Assembly (NCBI GenBank): GCA_017630155.1
Contig: JAGBVU010000001.1
Coordinates: forward strand, 62,001-126,000
Direction of reading: 5' to 3'
DNA length: 64,000 nt
Source: Bacteroidales bacterium
GTDB taxonomy: Bacteria; Bacteroidota; Bacteroidia; Bacteroidales; UBA932
Of the stretch, positions 26,984 to 35,309 are shown in pieces. The position numbers and the translations under genes were made by a program. The notes under the pieces were generated by a model that was not told where the DNA came from, did no database searches, and was given only the letters and a program-made list of their open reading frames with translations. The stretch's first letter is position 1. The number at the start of each line of letters is the position of its first letter.

Positions 26984-27253
26984 ATTGGGCAGAGCAAAAC
27001 TCTGCCCAATCCTTTTTCTATGCTTGGGCTATCTGCCTCCGTGCGGGAATGCCGGAGGCCCAATCCCGAAGGGAATGCCGGAGGCCCAATCCTGCAGAGT
27101 TTTGCTCTGCCCAATCCTTTTTCTATGCTTGGGCTATCTGCCTCCGTGCGGGAATGCCAGCGGCCAAATCCCGGAGGGAATGGCAGAGCCTCAATCCCAA
27201 AGGGAATGCCGGAGGCCCAATCCCGAAGAGAATGCCACCGGCCCAATCCCGAA
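26984..27253. repeat. GC-rich tandem repeat block (26-bp and 106-bp periods)
   Basis: It opens with the perfect hairpin ATTGGGCAGAG/CTCTGCCCAAT followed by CCTTTTT. A 26-bp unit (consensus beginning GGGAATGCCGGAGGCCCAAT) occurs twice at 27045-27096 and four times at 27150-27253. A longer segment starting CTCTGCCCAATCCTTTTTC is repeated exactly 106 bases apart (27000 and 27106). Base composition is far richer in G+C than its flanks. Long open frames on both strands here are by-products of the repeats. No gene is supported in 26885-27327. Confidence 0.8.
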
Positions 27254-27280
27254 GGCTATTGATAACTATCAAGAATTTTT

Positions 27281-27288
27281 TATATTTG
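27281..27288 (+). promoter_or_regulatory. -7 box upstream of the peptide-lipoprotein pair
   Basis: TATATTTG matches TAnnTTTG. It lies 39 bases before the small peptide gene, immediately after the repeat block. Confidence 0.55.
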
Positions 27289-27327
27289 CATAATAATCAC
27301 GATTCTATACAAATAAACGGTTCTACT

Positions 27328-27441
27328 ATGGATAAACTTGAGTACATTTCCCCGGTATTAGATGTTGTCAATATCGTTTCAGAAGCAGGTTTTGCCAGTT
27401 CTGCTAATCCAGTTGATTTTCAAGATGGAGGTTGGTTGTAA
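27328..27441 (+). CDS. Small peptide of the type preceding Bacteroidales surface-lipoprotein genes
   Basis: A 37-residue ORF. The first half is MDKLEYISPVLDVVNIVSEA, followed by a GFASS turn and a short acidic, aromatic tail ending GGWL. Short ORFs with a K-x-E-Y-x-S-P-x-L-x-V-V start and a small-residue turn are frequent upstream of Bacteroidales lipoprotein or fimbrillin genes (general recollection). No signal peptide is visible. It could be a leader for coupled expression or a precursor peptide. It ends 29 bases before the lipoprotein start. Confidence 0.6.
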   Translation: MDKLEYISPVLDVVNIVSEAGFASSANPVDFQDGGWL

Positions 27442-27470
27442 AAGGTTGTTTTCACAAAATTTGTTCAGTT

Positions 27471-29939
27471 ATGGGAAAGAATAGTCTTAAATATATTTTT
27501 GCAGTATTGAGTATTGCATTGGCCTCTTGTCAAAAATATGAAGTAGATACCATTCCACAGGATAAGGGGACATATGACCTTTATGTTATGGCAAATATAG
27601 GTGTGGATAATGCTACCAAGGTGGTAATGACACCAGAAACAGATGGAAGCGGAGAGAAGATTGTACTCTCTTGGAAGGAGTCCGGAGAGACATTTGATGT
27701 TGTCAATGGAGAGGGTGTTGTGGTGGCAACATTTGAGCAGACTCCAGATACAGAGGATGCAGTGAACCTCTTCTATGGAGCTTTGACAGATGATGGTGAA
27801 GATGTTAAATCTTTAGATGATACTTACACTATAATTTACCCATCAAGTGCACCATTGGATCTTTCGAGTCAGAGCGGAGCCCTTGATGAAGGGCTGGTGA
27901 GGATGACTGCCAGCTACAGCGGAAAACTTGAAGATATCTCTTCTGTGGATTTTACCGGGCACCAGACTTCGATTATCAAGCTTGCCTTCAAGAAAGAGGA
28001 TGAGACTTTTATTGGAGGTACCAATATCGTTAAGGTGGAGGCCGAGTACAAGGGAAATATCATTGAGATAAATGCAAATAACTCAAGGGAGGAGATCTAT
28101 ATGTTTGTCAATCCATCCAATGGTAACCATACTATAGATTTTATTGTCAAAACAACCGGAGGAAACTATAAGGGGCAGCTCGATGTTACAAAGGATATAG
28201 AGTCTGGAAAATATTATAGGGCAAATGTGGATGTGGTTGAACTCAATACATATTCCACTGTTAATCCACCTGTGGCAGTAATGCCTGTGGGGGCCGGAAC
28301 TGAGGCCGATCCTTATCTGATAGAAGTAACAGGCAATTTGAGATGGTTGCTTGACAATCATGCCGCTTCAACCTACTATCAGTTGGAGTCCGATTTTATA
28401 ATTGAAAGCACAAACGAATATCCTTGGATGTTTGGTGTAGCGACACCATTTGCAGGAGTTCTGAATGGAAATGGTAAAACTATTTATGGTACCCTTTACG
28501 CAGCTTATAATCCAATTTGTGGTTTTGTAGGGATAAATCAAGGGACTATCATAAATCTTAATCTCTCAGCTGAGGTATTAGGCAGCGGTGCTGTAACTTC
28601 GTTGCTTGGTTACAATGCTACAGGAATTGGTGCAGTGGCAGCTCTTAATTATGGAATAGTGGAGAACTGCAGCAGTAATGGCAGTGTCTCTGCAGTGCAA
28701 GAGGCACTAATCTCATCCAAGAGTGATGTTGTAGCGGGTGTTGGTGGTATAGTTGGTGCAAATTTGGGGGGTAATATACTCAATTGCAACAATAGCGCAT
28801 CAGTTACAGGTGTAGATACTTACAATTGCAGTGGAGGCTGGACATCTGCAGCTGGTATTGTGGGTGTTACTATTGGTGGACTGATAGAAGATTGTACAAA
28901 TGATGGATATATAGTATCTGGAAAAGCAAACAGTGGTGAGAGTGTTGTATCCGGTATATTGGGATTTGGTAGAAGGATGGCGAAAGATGTTGTTATTGAT
29001 GGATGTACAAACTCCGGACTTGTCTCTGCAGTAGATAGTGACAGAGGTTATTACATTGCTGCGGGTATTGTTGGCTATTTGACAGACTATCTGGAGGATG
29101 GTAGTATAAGGACAGATGGCAATTCCAGGATAACCAATTGTGTGAACGATGGGGAGATTAGGACTGGTACTGTCAGTGGAAGTGTCAATGTTAAGGTGGC
29201 AGGTATAGTAGGTTCGAGCTGGATAGTGGATATAACCAATTGCTCAAATACGGCCAATGGTATCCTGAATATTGGCAGAATATCAAGTGGTGAAGTCTAT
29301 GCCGGTGGTATTGCTGGTATGTTTGGAGGTGACGAATTCAAACTTGATGCAACAGAAGTGACAACAACTATGAGCAGTTGTGCAAATTATGGTGCTATAA
29401 ATGGCTCAAAAAGTGCCTCTATCCAATACATAGGTGGAATCATTGCTGAGATAAGGACAGGAAAGAAGATAAATGTAACCCAATGTGTAAACAGTGGAAA
29501 TGTCTCGGCAGATAATTCTGAATATACAGGAGATGAGTCATATTCATTGGTTGGTGGTATCTCTGGTCTCAATAATTCAGGATGGGCCTCGGTGTACAAC
29601 TGCCAGAATAGCGGGGCAATAACAGGTGCTAAAGTGGGGTGCTCTCTTGTAGGTGGTATTACTGGTGCCAATGTTGGATATAAGATATATAGCTATCCTT
29701 CGGAATATTATCAGGATCATATTTATGGTTGCACAAACAGTGGTCAGGTCTCTATTCCAGTCAGCGGAGTGCAGCCTAATCCTGAGACTACGTGGCCAAA
29801 TATTGAAGCATCATATTTGGGTGGTGTAGTGGGATTCAATAATGGTGGAGTTACTTGCAGTTGCAATGTGAATAATTTTAATAGCGGTATTATCCCTTTG
29901 GTCGGTGGAGGTGAGGCTACAGAGTGTCCTGAGCACTAA
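27471..29939 (+). CDS. GLUG-repeat surface lipoprotein with fimbrillin-like N-terminus
   Basis: A 822-residue lipoprotein. The lipobox is IALASCQ after MGKNSLKYIFAVL. Residues about 30-250 resemble fimbrillin/Mfa-like domains (short strands, acidic, no Cys). A linker with GTEADPYLIEVTGNLRWL leads into at least seven GLUG-type repeats, of pattern G-G-I-V-G-x-N-x-G followed by I-x-N-C-x-N-x-G-x-V. These form a right-handed beta-solenoid. The start is at MGKNSL; an upstream in-frame Met precedes it by 13 codons. It probably acts in adhesion at the cell surface. Confidence 0.85.
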   Translation: MGKNSLKYIFAVLSIALASCQKYEVDTIPQDKGTYDLYVMANIGVDNATKVVMTPETDGSGEKIVLSWKESGETFDVVNGEGVVVATFEQTPDTEDAVNLFYGALTDDGEDVKSLDDTYTIIYPSSAPLDLSSQSGALDEGLVRMTASYSGKLEDISSVDFTGHQTSIIKLAFKKEDETFIGGTNIVKVEAEYKGNIIEINANNSREEIYMFVNPSNGNHTIDFIVKTTGGNYKGQLDVTKDIESGKYYRANVDVVELNTYSTVNPPVAVMPVGAGTEADPYLIEVTGNLRWLLDNHAASTYYQLESDFIIESTNEYPWMFGVATPFAGVLNGNGKTIYGTLYAAYNPICGFVGINQGTIINLNLSAEVLGSGAVTSLLGYNATGIGAVAALNYGIVENCSSNGSVSAVQEALISSKSDVVAGVGGIVGANLGGNILNCNNSASVTGVDTYNCSGGWTSAAGIVGVTIGGLIEDCTNDGYIVSGKANSGESVVSGILGFGRRMAKDVVIDGCTNSGLVSAVDSDRGYYIAAGIVGYLTDYLEDGSIRTDGNSRITNCVNDGEIRTGTVSGSVNVKVAGIVGSSWIVDITNCSNTANGILNIGRISSGEVYAGGIAGMFGGDEFKLDATEVTTTMSSCANYGAINGSKSASIQYIGGIIAEIRTGKKINVTQCVNSGNVSADNSEYTGDESYSLVGGISGLNNSGWASVYNCQNSGAITGAKVGCSLVGGITGANVGYKIYSYPSEYYQDHIYGCTNSGQVSIPVSGVQPNPETTWPNIEASYLGGVVGFNNGGVTCSCNVNNFNSGIIPLVGGGEATECPEH

Positions 29940-30013
29940 ATCTCCTATGTTGGGCGATGAAAATTTTATACTCAGCTAATTGTGCAGAAAGGAATAAGAT
30001 TATAGTAAAAATA

Positions 30014-30044
30014 TTTGCTGCTATAAACTTTTTTATTAACTTTG
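30014..30044 (+). promoter_or_regulatory. Promoter of rubrerythrin
   Basis: TTTG -33 box (30014-30017) and TAACTTTG -7 box (30037-30044), 19 bases apart. The start codon is 38 bases downstream. Confidence 0.8.
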
Positions 30045-30082
30045 TCATAGTTTGATAAACATAAATAAAATAATATAAAGAT

Positions 30083-30637
30083 ATGACTAAAAAATTCCGT
30101 TGTACAGTATGTGGCTACATCCACGAAGGTGATGCAGCTCCTGAGAAATGCCCTCTATGTAAAGTTGGTGCTGATAAATTTGTAGAAATCGTTGAGCAGG
30201 AAGGTAATCTTTCTTTTGCAACTGTTCACCAGCTTGGTGATGGTAAAGGTTCAAGCGAGGAGCTTTGGAAAGGTCTTCAAGATCACTTTATGGGTGAGTG
30301 TACAGAGGTAGGTATGTATCTTGCCATGAGCCGTCAGGCTGACCGTGAGGGTTATCCTGAGATCGCTGAGGCTTTCAAACGCTATGCTTGGGAAGAGGCA
30401 GAGCACGCTTCAAAGTTTGCTGAGCTTATCGGTGAGGTGGTTTGGGATACCAAAACTAACCTATACAAGAGAATGAATGCTGAAAGCGGTGCATGTGAGG
30501 ATAAGTTCCGTCTTGCAAAAATGGCTAAAGAGCAGAATCTTGATGCTGTTCACGACACTGTTCATGAGATGGCTAAAGACGAGGCTCGTCATGGTGCAGG
30601 TTTCGAAGGTCTTTACAAAAGATATTTCGGCAAATAG
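30083..30637 (+). CDS. rbr: Reverse rubrerythrin (NADH peroxidase type)
   Basis: 184 residues with an N-terminal rubredoxin domain ([21 protein letters not shown], two CxxC pairs) followed by the diiron four-helix bundle. This is the order opposite to classical rubrerythrin. Diiron ligands are visible in [21 protein letters not shown] and [18 protein letters not shown]. It reduces hydrogen peroxide in anaerobes. Codon use is strongly biased, suggesting high expression. Confidence 0.92.
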   Translation: MTKKFRCTVCGYIHEGDAAPEKCPLCKVGADKFVEIVEQEGNLSFATVHQLGDGKGSSEELWKGLQDHFMGECTEVGMYLAMSRQADREGYPEIAEAFKRYAWEEAEHASKFAELIGEVVWDTKTNLYKRMNAESGACEDKFRLAKMAKEQNLDAVHDTVHEMAKDEARHGAGFEGLYKRYFGK

Positions 30638-30660
30638 TATATACTGGTTTCCAGTATTTG

Positions 30661-30690
30661 AGAGGCTGATTTTTCAGCCTCTTTTTTTAT
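30661..30690 (+). terminator. Rubrerythrin terminator
   Basis: Perfect 9-bp stem AGAGGCTGA/TCAGCCTCT, loop TTTT, then a long T run. Confidence 0.92.
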
Positions 30691-30699
30691 TTTTGTACT

Positions 30700-31293
30700 A
30701 TGAAAAAATCGGTATTGTTTTTATTGGCAGCGTTGATGATGGCTGCATCGTGTTCCATTGAAGGTGGATTTTCAAAAAATGATCTGCAAATTATCCATGG
30801 GGCTCCGGGTGAGCTTTTGAAGGTATATACTATAGAGTCAGAGGAGGAGCTCTTGGTACTGAGAGCTGTTTCTGAGGATTTGTCACCCAAGGTTCTCGGA
30901 GGTGATGACTATGCGCTCCTCGCTGAGAGGATGAAGATGACTGTGGCTGATACCTCTGTGGGTGGAGTGGGGATTGCTGCTCCTCAGGTGGGAATAAACA
31001 AAAGGGTGGTTGTAGTGCAGAGGTTTGACAAAGAGGGTGAGCCTTTTGAGGCTTATCCAAATATCTCGATATTGGAGTATTCTGAAGAGAAAACAAAAGG
31101 GGCAGAAGGTTGCCTTTCTGTCCCTAATGAAAGATATGATGTAAACCGCTCTTCTTGTATAGTGATATCCTACTTTGATGTGGAAAAAGGGGAGATGGTC
31201 AGTGAGACTGTGAGTGGTTTTACTGCTGTGATTTTCCAGCACGAAGTGGATCACCTGGATGGTATTATCTATACAGATAGAGTTTTGATGTAA
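30700..31293 (+). CDS. def: Peptide deformylase with lipoprotein signal peptide
   Basis: 197 residues. All three PDF motifs are intact: GVGIAAPQVG (about 88-97), EGCLSVP (about 143) and QHEVDHLDG (about 184-192; two metal His and catalytic Glu). PDF normally removes formyl groups from nascent chains in the cytoplasm. Here the N-terminus MKKSVLFLLAALMMAASCS is a textbook lipoprotein signal with an AASC lipobox. The catalytic domain starts about 50 residues later than usual. The start codon is well placed after the terminator, with no cytoplasmic-type alternative Met. It is thus probably exported to the periplasm or outer membrane. Confidence 0.85.
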   Translation: MKKSVLFLLAALMMAASCSIEGGFSKNDLQIIHGAPGELLKVYTIESEEELLVLRAVSEDLSPKVLGGDDYALLAERMKMTVADTSVGGVGIAAPQVGINKRVVVVQRFDKEGEPFEAYPNISILEYSEEKTKGAEGCLSVPNERYDVNRSSCIVISYFDVEKGEMVSETVSGFTAVIFQHEVDHLDGIIYTDRVLM

Positions 31294-31733
31294 TGAGATA
31301 ATTTCTTAGCATCCTCTCCCTCGTATTCATACAATGGAGAACACCTTTCGTATTTGTATGGAATGTATTCGTAGAGTTGTATTGCGCCATATTCTCCACT
31401 TGTAGAGAGGTATACATCCATCTGGAGTCCTTGTTCTGACTGGGTTATAGATTTCAGTTTGTCGAAGTCATGTGTTTCGCACATGTTCTTTATCTTCTCT
31501 TTTTCGATATTAGGAAAGAAATATGTGTATGAGAGGATTTTATTGCCTGTGCGGCTATCTACAAGCGTCTTTTTGCTCATAGACAATGATATTATGCCAG
31601 ATAAAATTAGGATGGAACCGAGACCTTTAGCGTAAGGAAAGCTAAAGAAGGTAATGACAATGCCAGCCAAAACAATGGCTAATGATATAGCTATAGGTGT
31701 GAAGCTGTTTTTCTTCACGATATTACTGTTCAT
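31269..31733 (-). CDS. Hypothetical membrane protein
   Basis: A 154-residue protein with two hydrophobic segments (FTPIAISLAIVLAGIVITFF and GLGSILILSGIISLSM) near the N-terminus and a soluble C-terminal domain of about 95 residues (NMCETHDFDKLKSITQSEQG). I do not recognise a family. The last 25 bases overlap the convergent deformylase. No other gene shares its transcript. Confidence 0.6.
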   Translation of the reverse strand: MNSNIVKKNSFTPIAISLAIVLAGIVITFFSFPYAKGLGSILILSGIISLSMSKKTLVDSRTGNKILSYTYFFPNIEKEKIKNMCETHDFDKLKSITQSEQGLQMDVYLSTSGEYGAIQLYEYIPYKYERCSPLYEYEGEDAKKLSHYIKTLSV

Positions 31734-31786
31734 GATAAGTCTTAGAATAAAAGATAATTAATTTGAAATAAATATAAACCAAATAA

Positions 31787-31810
31787 GCTCATCCGCCTGA
31801 ATGGATGAGC
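31787..31810 (-). terminator. Hairpin downstream of the 31.8-32.2 kb gene
   Basis: An 8-bp perfect stem GCTCATCC/GGATGAGC with an 8-base loop, followed on the minus strand by TTATTTGG. The U tract is weak, so termination is possible but uncertain. Confidence 0.5.
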
Positions 31811-31836
31811 ATCCTCTGTGTCGAGGTTATTATCTA

Positions 31837-32193
31837 TTATACCCTAAGAATCCCATATGAGATATATTTATGGGACTGGCTATTATAGTAGAAGCAGTTA
31901 GTTGAATGTGATGATATATTGTTAACCCTTTTATGGAGGGTATAAGAAGCAATTAAAGATATTGCTAACTGAGCATTGTTATTTATGGTTCTGCTGGTGG
32001 TGGGTACTGTGAACTCTTTGGAAGAGTATTTGTGCGCCTGGTTATTGAGAGGTATGTCGAGTGTTGAGAGGTCTGAACTTATCTCTATGGATATATTATT
32101 GTCATGCTTCTGGTCATCCATATATGCATTTGTTATTACATATATGGTGAGGAAGGATGCTAAAACGAATAATATGTTCAATAACCTTTTCAT
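31837..32193 (-). CDS. Hypothetical protein with one membrane segment
   Basis: 118 residues from the Met of MKRLLNILF; a Met seven codons upstream is an alternative. One N-terminal hydrophobic segment (LLNILFVLASFLTIYVITNA) could be an anchor or uncleaved signal. The rest is polar, Ser/Asn-rich and has no recognisable motif. It could be a small exported peptide of a poorly conserved island running to 32.7 kb. Confidence 0.45.
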   Translation of the reverse strand: MKRLLNILFVLASFLTIYVITNAYMDDQKHDNNISIEISSDLSTLDIPLNNQAHKYSSKEFTVPTTSRTINNNAQLAISLIASYTLHKRVNNISSHSTNCFYYNSQSHKYISYGILRV

Positions 32194-32261
32194 TGATTTA
32201 AGCTCTCTGCACAAAGAACGGCAATAATCGTGCTAAACTCTAAAAATAATGAAAAAATTAT

Positions 32262-32657
32262 TTAATATTTTGAGATAAAGCCGTAGGATTCGTCGTCAAC
32301 CCTGAGTTCCCCTTTGGTTACGTGTCCCAGGAGTATAATGTCTATTCCCTGATTGAACATGTAGTTGGCAAAGTCCTCTTCTTGATCCTCCTTGACAGCA
32401 ACAATGGCTTTGTATCTGGTTTCGTCATAGAGGAAGTCCTCTTCTTCATATTCAGAGTCTGTGGTGATGTCAAATCCAAGTTTATTGGGTTTGCAGCACT
32501 CTACGAGGGTGTTAAATATACCGTTGCCTGAAATCTGTCGAAGACAGGAGATAAAATCATTCTCTATGCTACCATTCAGAAACTCAATGGCTTTCTCGTC
32601 AGATACCAGATATAATGTGTCACCTTTTGATTCAAAATGATTCCTTAATTCTTTCAT
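32262..32657 (-). CDS. Stand-alone PurL/AIR-synthase C-terminal-like domain
   Basis: 131 residues. The segments SKGDTLYLVS, FLYDETRYKAIVAVKEDQEE and IILLGHVTKGELRVDDE follow the order of the C-terminal ATP-grasp-like AIRS_C domain of phosphoribosylformylglycinamidine synthase (usual forms: GDxIYLLG, LFxESxxRxxVxV, IGxVTxxxxLxI). The internal HDxSDGG motif that marks active enzymes is missing, replaced by NTLVECCKPNKL. It probably descends from PurL or PurM but cannot be an active enzyme. No signal peptide. Confidence 0.6.
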   Translation of the reverse strand: MKELRNHFESKGDTLYLVSDEKAIEFLNGSIENDFISCLRQISGNGIFNTLVECCKPNKLGFDITTDSEYEEEDFLYDETRYKAIVAVKEDQEEDFANYMFNQGIDIILLGHVTKGELRVDDESYGFISKY

Positions 32658-32727
32658 CTCTTTTCGTTTTTGTATCGTAAAAATAAGAAAAAATTAAAAA
32701 ATATCGCGAAAATTCATTTTAACTTTA

Positions 32728-32735
32728 TATATTTG
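32728..32735 (+). promoter_or_regulatory. -7 box for tRNA-Leu
   Basis: TATATTTG matches TAnnTTTG, 18 bases before the tRNA. Confidence 0.55.
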
Positions 32736-32753
32736 CACCCGCAAAGTAGAGAT

Positions 32754-32837
32754 GCCCAGATGGTGAAATTGGTAGACACGCTACTTTGAGGGGGTAGTGC
32801 CGGTTTCGGTGTGCAAGTTCGAGTCTTGTTCTGGGCA
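32754..32837 (+). tRNA. tRNA-Leu (anticodon GAG)
   Basis: A class II tRNA of 84 bases: acceptor GCCCAGA/TCTGGGC, D loop with AAATTGGTAGAC, anticodon stem CTACT/GGTAG around TTGAGGG, a long variable arm, T loop TTCGAGT, discriminator A. No encoded CCA. Confidence 0.93.
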
Positions 32838-32838
32838 C

Positions 32839-32871
32839 AAAAAAAAGGAGTTCTTTCGAACTCCTTTTTTT
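32839..32871 (+). terminator. tRNA-Leu terminator
   Basis: Stem AAAAAGGAGTTC/GAACTCCTTTTT with loop TTTC followed by more T residues, directly after the tRNA. Confidence 0.9.
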
Positions 32872-33036
32872 GTGCCCTTTTGGCACCTTCAACCCCCCAG
32901 TTGCTTCGCAACAGCCCCCGAGTGGGCATACGACACTCCGTGTCGGTCCTTCGGACATTGGGAGACAAAGTTCTTTCGAACTCCTTTTTTGTGCCCTTTT
33001 GGCACCTTCAACCCCCCAGTTGCTCCGCAGCAGCCC
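32850..33036. repeat. Direct repeat of tRNA-Leu 3' flank and cutC 3' end
   Basis: A 67-68-base segment running from GTTCTTTCGAACTCC through TTGGCACCTTCAACCCCCCA to the CAGCCC stretch occurs at 32850-32917 and again at 32970-33036. Copies differ by one T and a few substitutions. The second copy carries the true stop codon and last codons of cutC, so the first copy is a duplicate of a cutC tail plus terminator. Confidence 0.8.
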
Positions 33037-33751
33037 TAATAGTTTCCCTTATTTTATTTACAGAGCTTTCTGTACGTGTGTACTCTTCGGGGACTCCGCC
33101 TCGGTAGAGCATAGGGGAGTCGTAGGTTACTGAGCCGGAGAAGTGGACTTCGGATACCCCTGTAGTGGTGATTATATCTTTTATATTTCCTGCGTTGATG
33201 CCTGCTCCTGGCATTATTATAGTCCTGCCGGCAGACATTCTGTTCATTTGGGCAATAATCTCCATACCTTCGTGTGCTGTGGGTTTGCCTCCAGAGGTGA
33301 GAATCCTATCCACGCCAAGGGCGATGGCATCATCAAGTGCTGTAAATATATCGTATGCTCTGTCTATTGCCCTGTGGAATGTTACAGAAAGTCCATAATT
33401 TCTGGCAGTGGCGACAAGTGCACGGCAGCAGTCCATATCTATATTGCCTAAAGGGTCAAGTGCACCGATTACTACCCCTTGTACGCCTAGGGATGCGCAG
33501 GTACGGATGTCTCTGATCATTACAGCTACCTCATCTGAGTCGTAGAGGAAATCACCCTGTCTGGGGCGGATGAGTACATTAATGTCGATATCGACCATTT
33601 TGCGGGCCATCTCTATAGTTCCATATGATGGTGTGAGCCCTCCGAGAGAGAGGGCAGAGCAGAGTTCTACTCTATGGGCACCGGCCTCTTGGGCATTGAG
33701 GGCACTCTGAAAGGAGCCGCTGCATATCTCAAATTTAAGTTCTGTCTCCAT
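33008..33751 (-). CDS. cutC: CutC family protein
   Basis: A TIM-barrel protein of 247 residues of the CutC family, historically linked to copper homeostasis but with no settled biochemical function. Visible family motifs: FEICSGSFQSALNAQEAGAHRVELCSAL is split as CSGSFQSALNAQ and AHRVELCSALSLGG, then VLIRPRQGDFLYDSDE, TFHRAIDRAYD, ILTSGGKPTAHEG, IIMPGAGINAGNI. It is the last gene of a run with the M81 and M14 genes (12 bases apart). Confidence 0.9.
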   Translation of the reverse strand: METELKFEICSGSFQSALNAQEAGAHRVELCSALSLGGLTPSYGTIEMARKMVDIDINVLIRPRQGDFLYDSDEVAVMIRDIRTCASLGVQGVVIGALDPLGNIDMDCCRALVATARNYGLSVTFHRAIDRAYDIFTALDDAIALGVDRILTSGGKPTAHEGMEIIAQMNRMSAGRTIIMPGAGINAGNIKDIITTTGVSEVHFSGSVTYDSPMLYRGGVPEEYTRTESSVNKIRETIRAAAEQLGG

Positions 33752-33763
33752 ATCTGACTCTTT

Positions 33764-35299
33764 CTATTTGACAAATGGTACCATTCTCGCTGTGAGGTCA
33801 GGGTCTGCCATATCCTTGTCGATAGGGTACATGGGGCGGTTTATCCTCTGGTATGGAAGTCCGGCAAGGTCCTGATTCACACCACCGAGGGTGAGTGCCA
33901 TCATCCAGTCAGCCTGCATATTGTAGAGTTCAGGCTCCAGATAGCCTATTTTTACCATTACAATATCGGCTTCGCGTGGATTGAGGTTAAGTTTGGTGAA
34001 CTCGTGCTCTTTATGGAAACCTTTTCTTACCTCGGTAACGATAACATCTATGCTGCCTACTCTGACGGCCACTTCGGAGTTGGTAGGATGGTCGTATATG
34101 GCAGTAATGGTACCTTTGAGTCTTACCGGTGGAGCATATCTGTCGTCCACCTCTGCCCCTGCTTCCATATCTATCTTACCTCCGACTCCCATACTTTTGG
34201 CTTTGGCCACAAAGTCTGCATCAGGGATAGATGCGTAGATGAGGTGTGTTCCATCGGGCCTACGGAACTCATCTCTCTTAAGCAGCTGTGTGAGTGTCCA
34301 GGTGACATCTCCGGCACCTCCGGCTGTAGGATTGTCCCCTGTGTCGCTGATGAAATACGGTTTTTTAGTACTCTTCAGTGCATTTGCAAGGCACTCTTCA
34401 AGGGTGGTGGTGGGGGCGACAAAGTCAAATTGGTGGCGAACGCTCCAAAAGTATTCAGCAATCTCCTCTGCGGCATTTACCACTTCCTTTTTGTTATCAC
34501 CAGTAGCCATCACCACTGCGTGGTTTCTTGGCTCATCTGCCCAAGCATATCCGATCCAGATGGAGGCATCTATCACCCCTGGGCGCTCTGAGGCGGGATA
34601 GGTCATGGCATAAAGTGATTTGGCTGGCTCCACTCTGGTAGAGGTCTGCTCTCCTGGCAAAAGGATGGGGACAGGGATCCAAACCTTATATTTGGGTTTT
34701 CCCTTTCCATTTTCAAGCCTTTCAATCAGATCTCTGGCTGCCCTCTCTCTGCACTCCCAAGCATCCTCATGGGGCGCCATCCTGTAGCATGAGATCATAT
34801 CGGAGTTCTCTGCAAGGGTCCATGATACATTGCCGTGGAGGTCCATGGGGGTGGTGACTACCACATCAGGACCGATTACCTCGCGGATTCTTTTGATCAT
34901 ATCGCCTTCCGGGTCATCGAGTCCCACGACGCTCATTGCCCCGTGGATATCATATACAAGACCATCCAGCGGGAGGTTGGCACGGAGTGAGTCGAGGATT
35001 ATGCTGACAAATTTTTCGTATGTCTCGCGGGTGACAGCTCCACCCGGGGTAGCCCTTGCTACCAGTGTAGGTACCCATTCGGCTCTGTCGCGGAGTGGTT
35101 GACCATCGCGCAGATATGGAATCATATCATATATCTCGTCACCTATGGCAACATTGAAGGACTCCTCTGTGCTTCTTGCAGGGGAGAAGGTGCTCGATTC
35201 TATTTTAATACCTGCAATTGCTACTTTGGGCATTTTCTTCTTGGCGCAGGATGAGAGGAGTGTTGCTCCGATGATAATGATGAGAGTGAGTCTTTTCAT
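33764..35299 (-). CDS. M81-family (MlrC-like) metallopeptidase lipoprotein
   Basis: 511 residues. The N-terminus MKRLTLIIIIGATLLSSC is a lipoprotein signal. The MlrC fold follows, with VAIAGIKIESSTFSP, LVYDIHGAMSVVG, TPMDLHGNVSWTL and YRMAPHEDAWE, whose His/Asp residues match the metal site of microcystinase-C-type peptidases, and ISDTGDNPTAGGAGDVT in the second half. Most relatives are cytoplasmic, so the lipobox is notable. It lies 10 bases downstream of the M14 peptidase gene. Confidence 0.85.
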   Translation of the reverse strand: MKRLTLIIIIGATLLSSCAKKKMPKVAIAGIKIESSTFSPARSTEESFNVAIGDEIYDMIPYLRDGQPLRDRAEWVPTLVARATPGGAVTRETYEKFVSIILDSLRANLPLDGLVYDIHGAMSVVGLDDPEGDMIKRIREVIGPDVVVTTPMDLHGNVSWTLAENSDMISCYRMAPHEDAWECRERAARDLIERLENGKGKPKYKVWIPVPILLPGEQTSTRVEPAKSLYAMTYPASERPGVIDASIWIGYAWADEPRNHAVVMATGDNKKEVVNAAEEIAEYFWSVRHQFDFVAPTTTLEECLANALKSTKKPYFISDTGDNPTAGGAGDVTWTLTQLLKRDEFRRPDGTHLIYASIPDADFVAKAKSMGVGGKIDMEAGAEVDDRYAPPVRLKGTITAIYDHPTNSEVAVRVGSIDVIVTEVRKGFHKEHEFTKLNLNPREADIVMVKIGYLEPELYNMQADWMMALTLGGVNQDLAGLPYQRINRPMYPIDKDMADPDLTARMVPFVK

Positions 35300-35309
35300 A
35301 TTGTTATTC

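Noticed and set aside
27045..27253. A CRISPR array or a coding gene in the GC-rich repeats
   Set aside because: 26-bp units are tandem without spacers; open frames on both strands and several frames come from the repeat composition, not from coding.
32714..33133. Small proteins encoded across the tRNA-Leu flank repeats
   Set aside because: They run through the tRNA, terminators and the cutC stop and have only repeat-derived similarity to each other.
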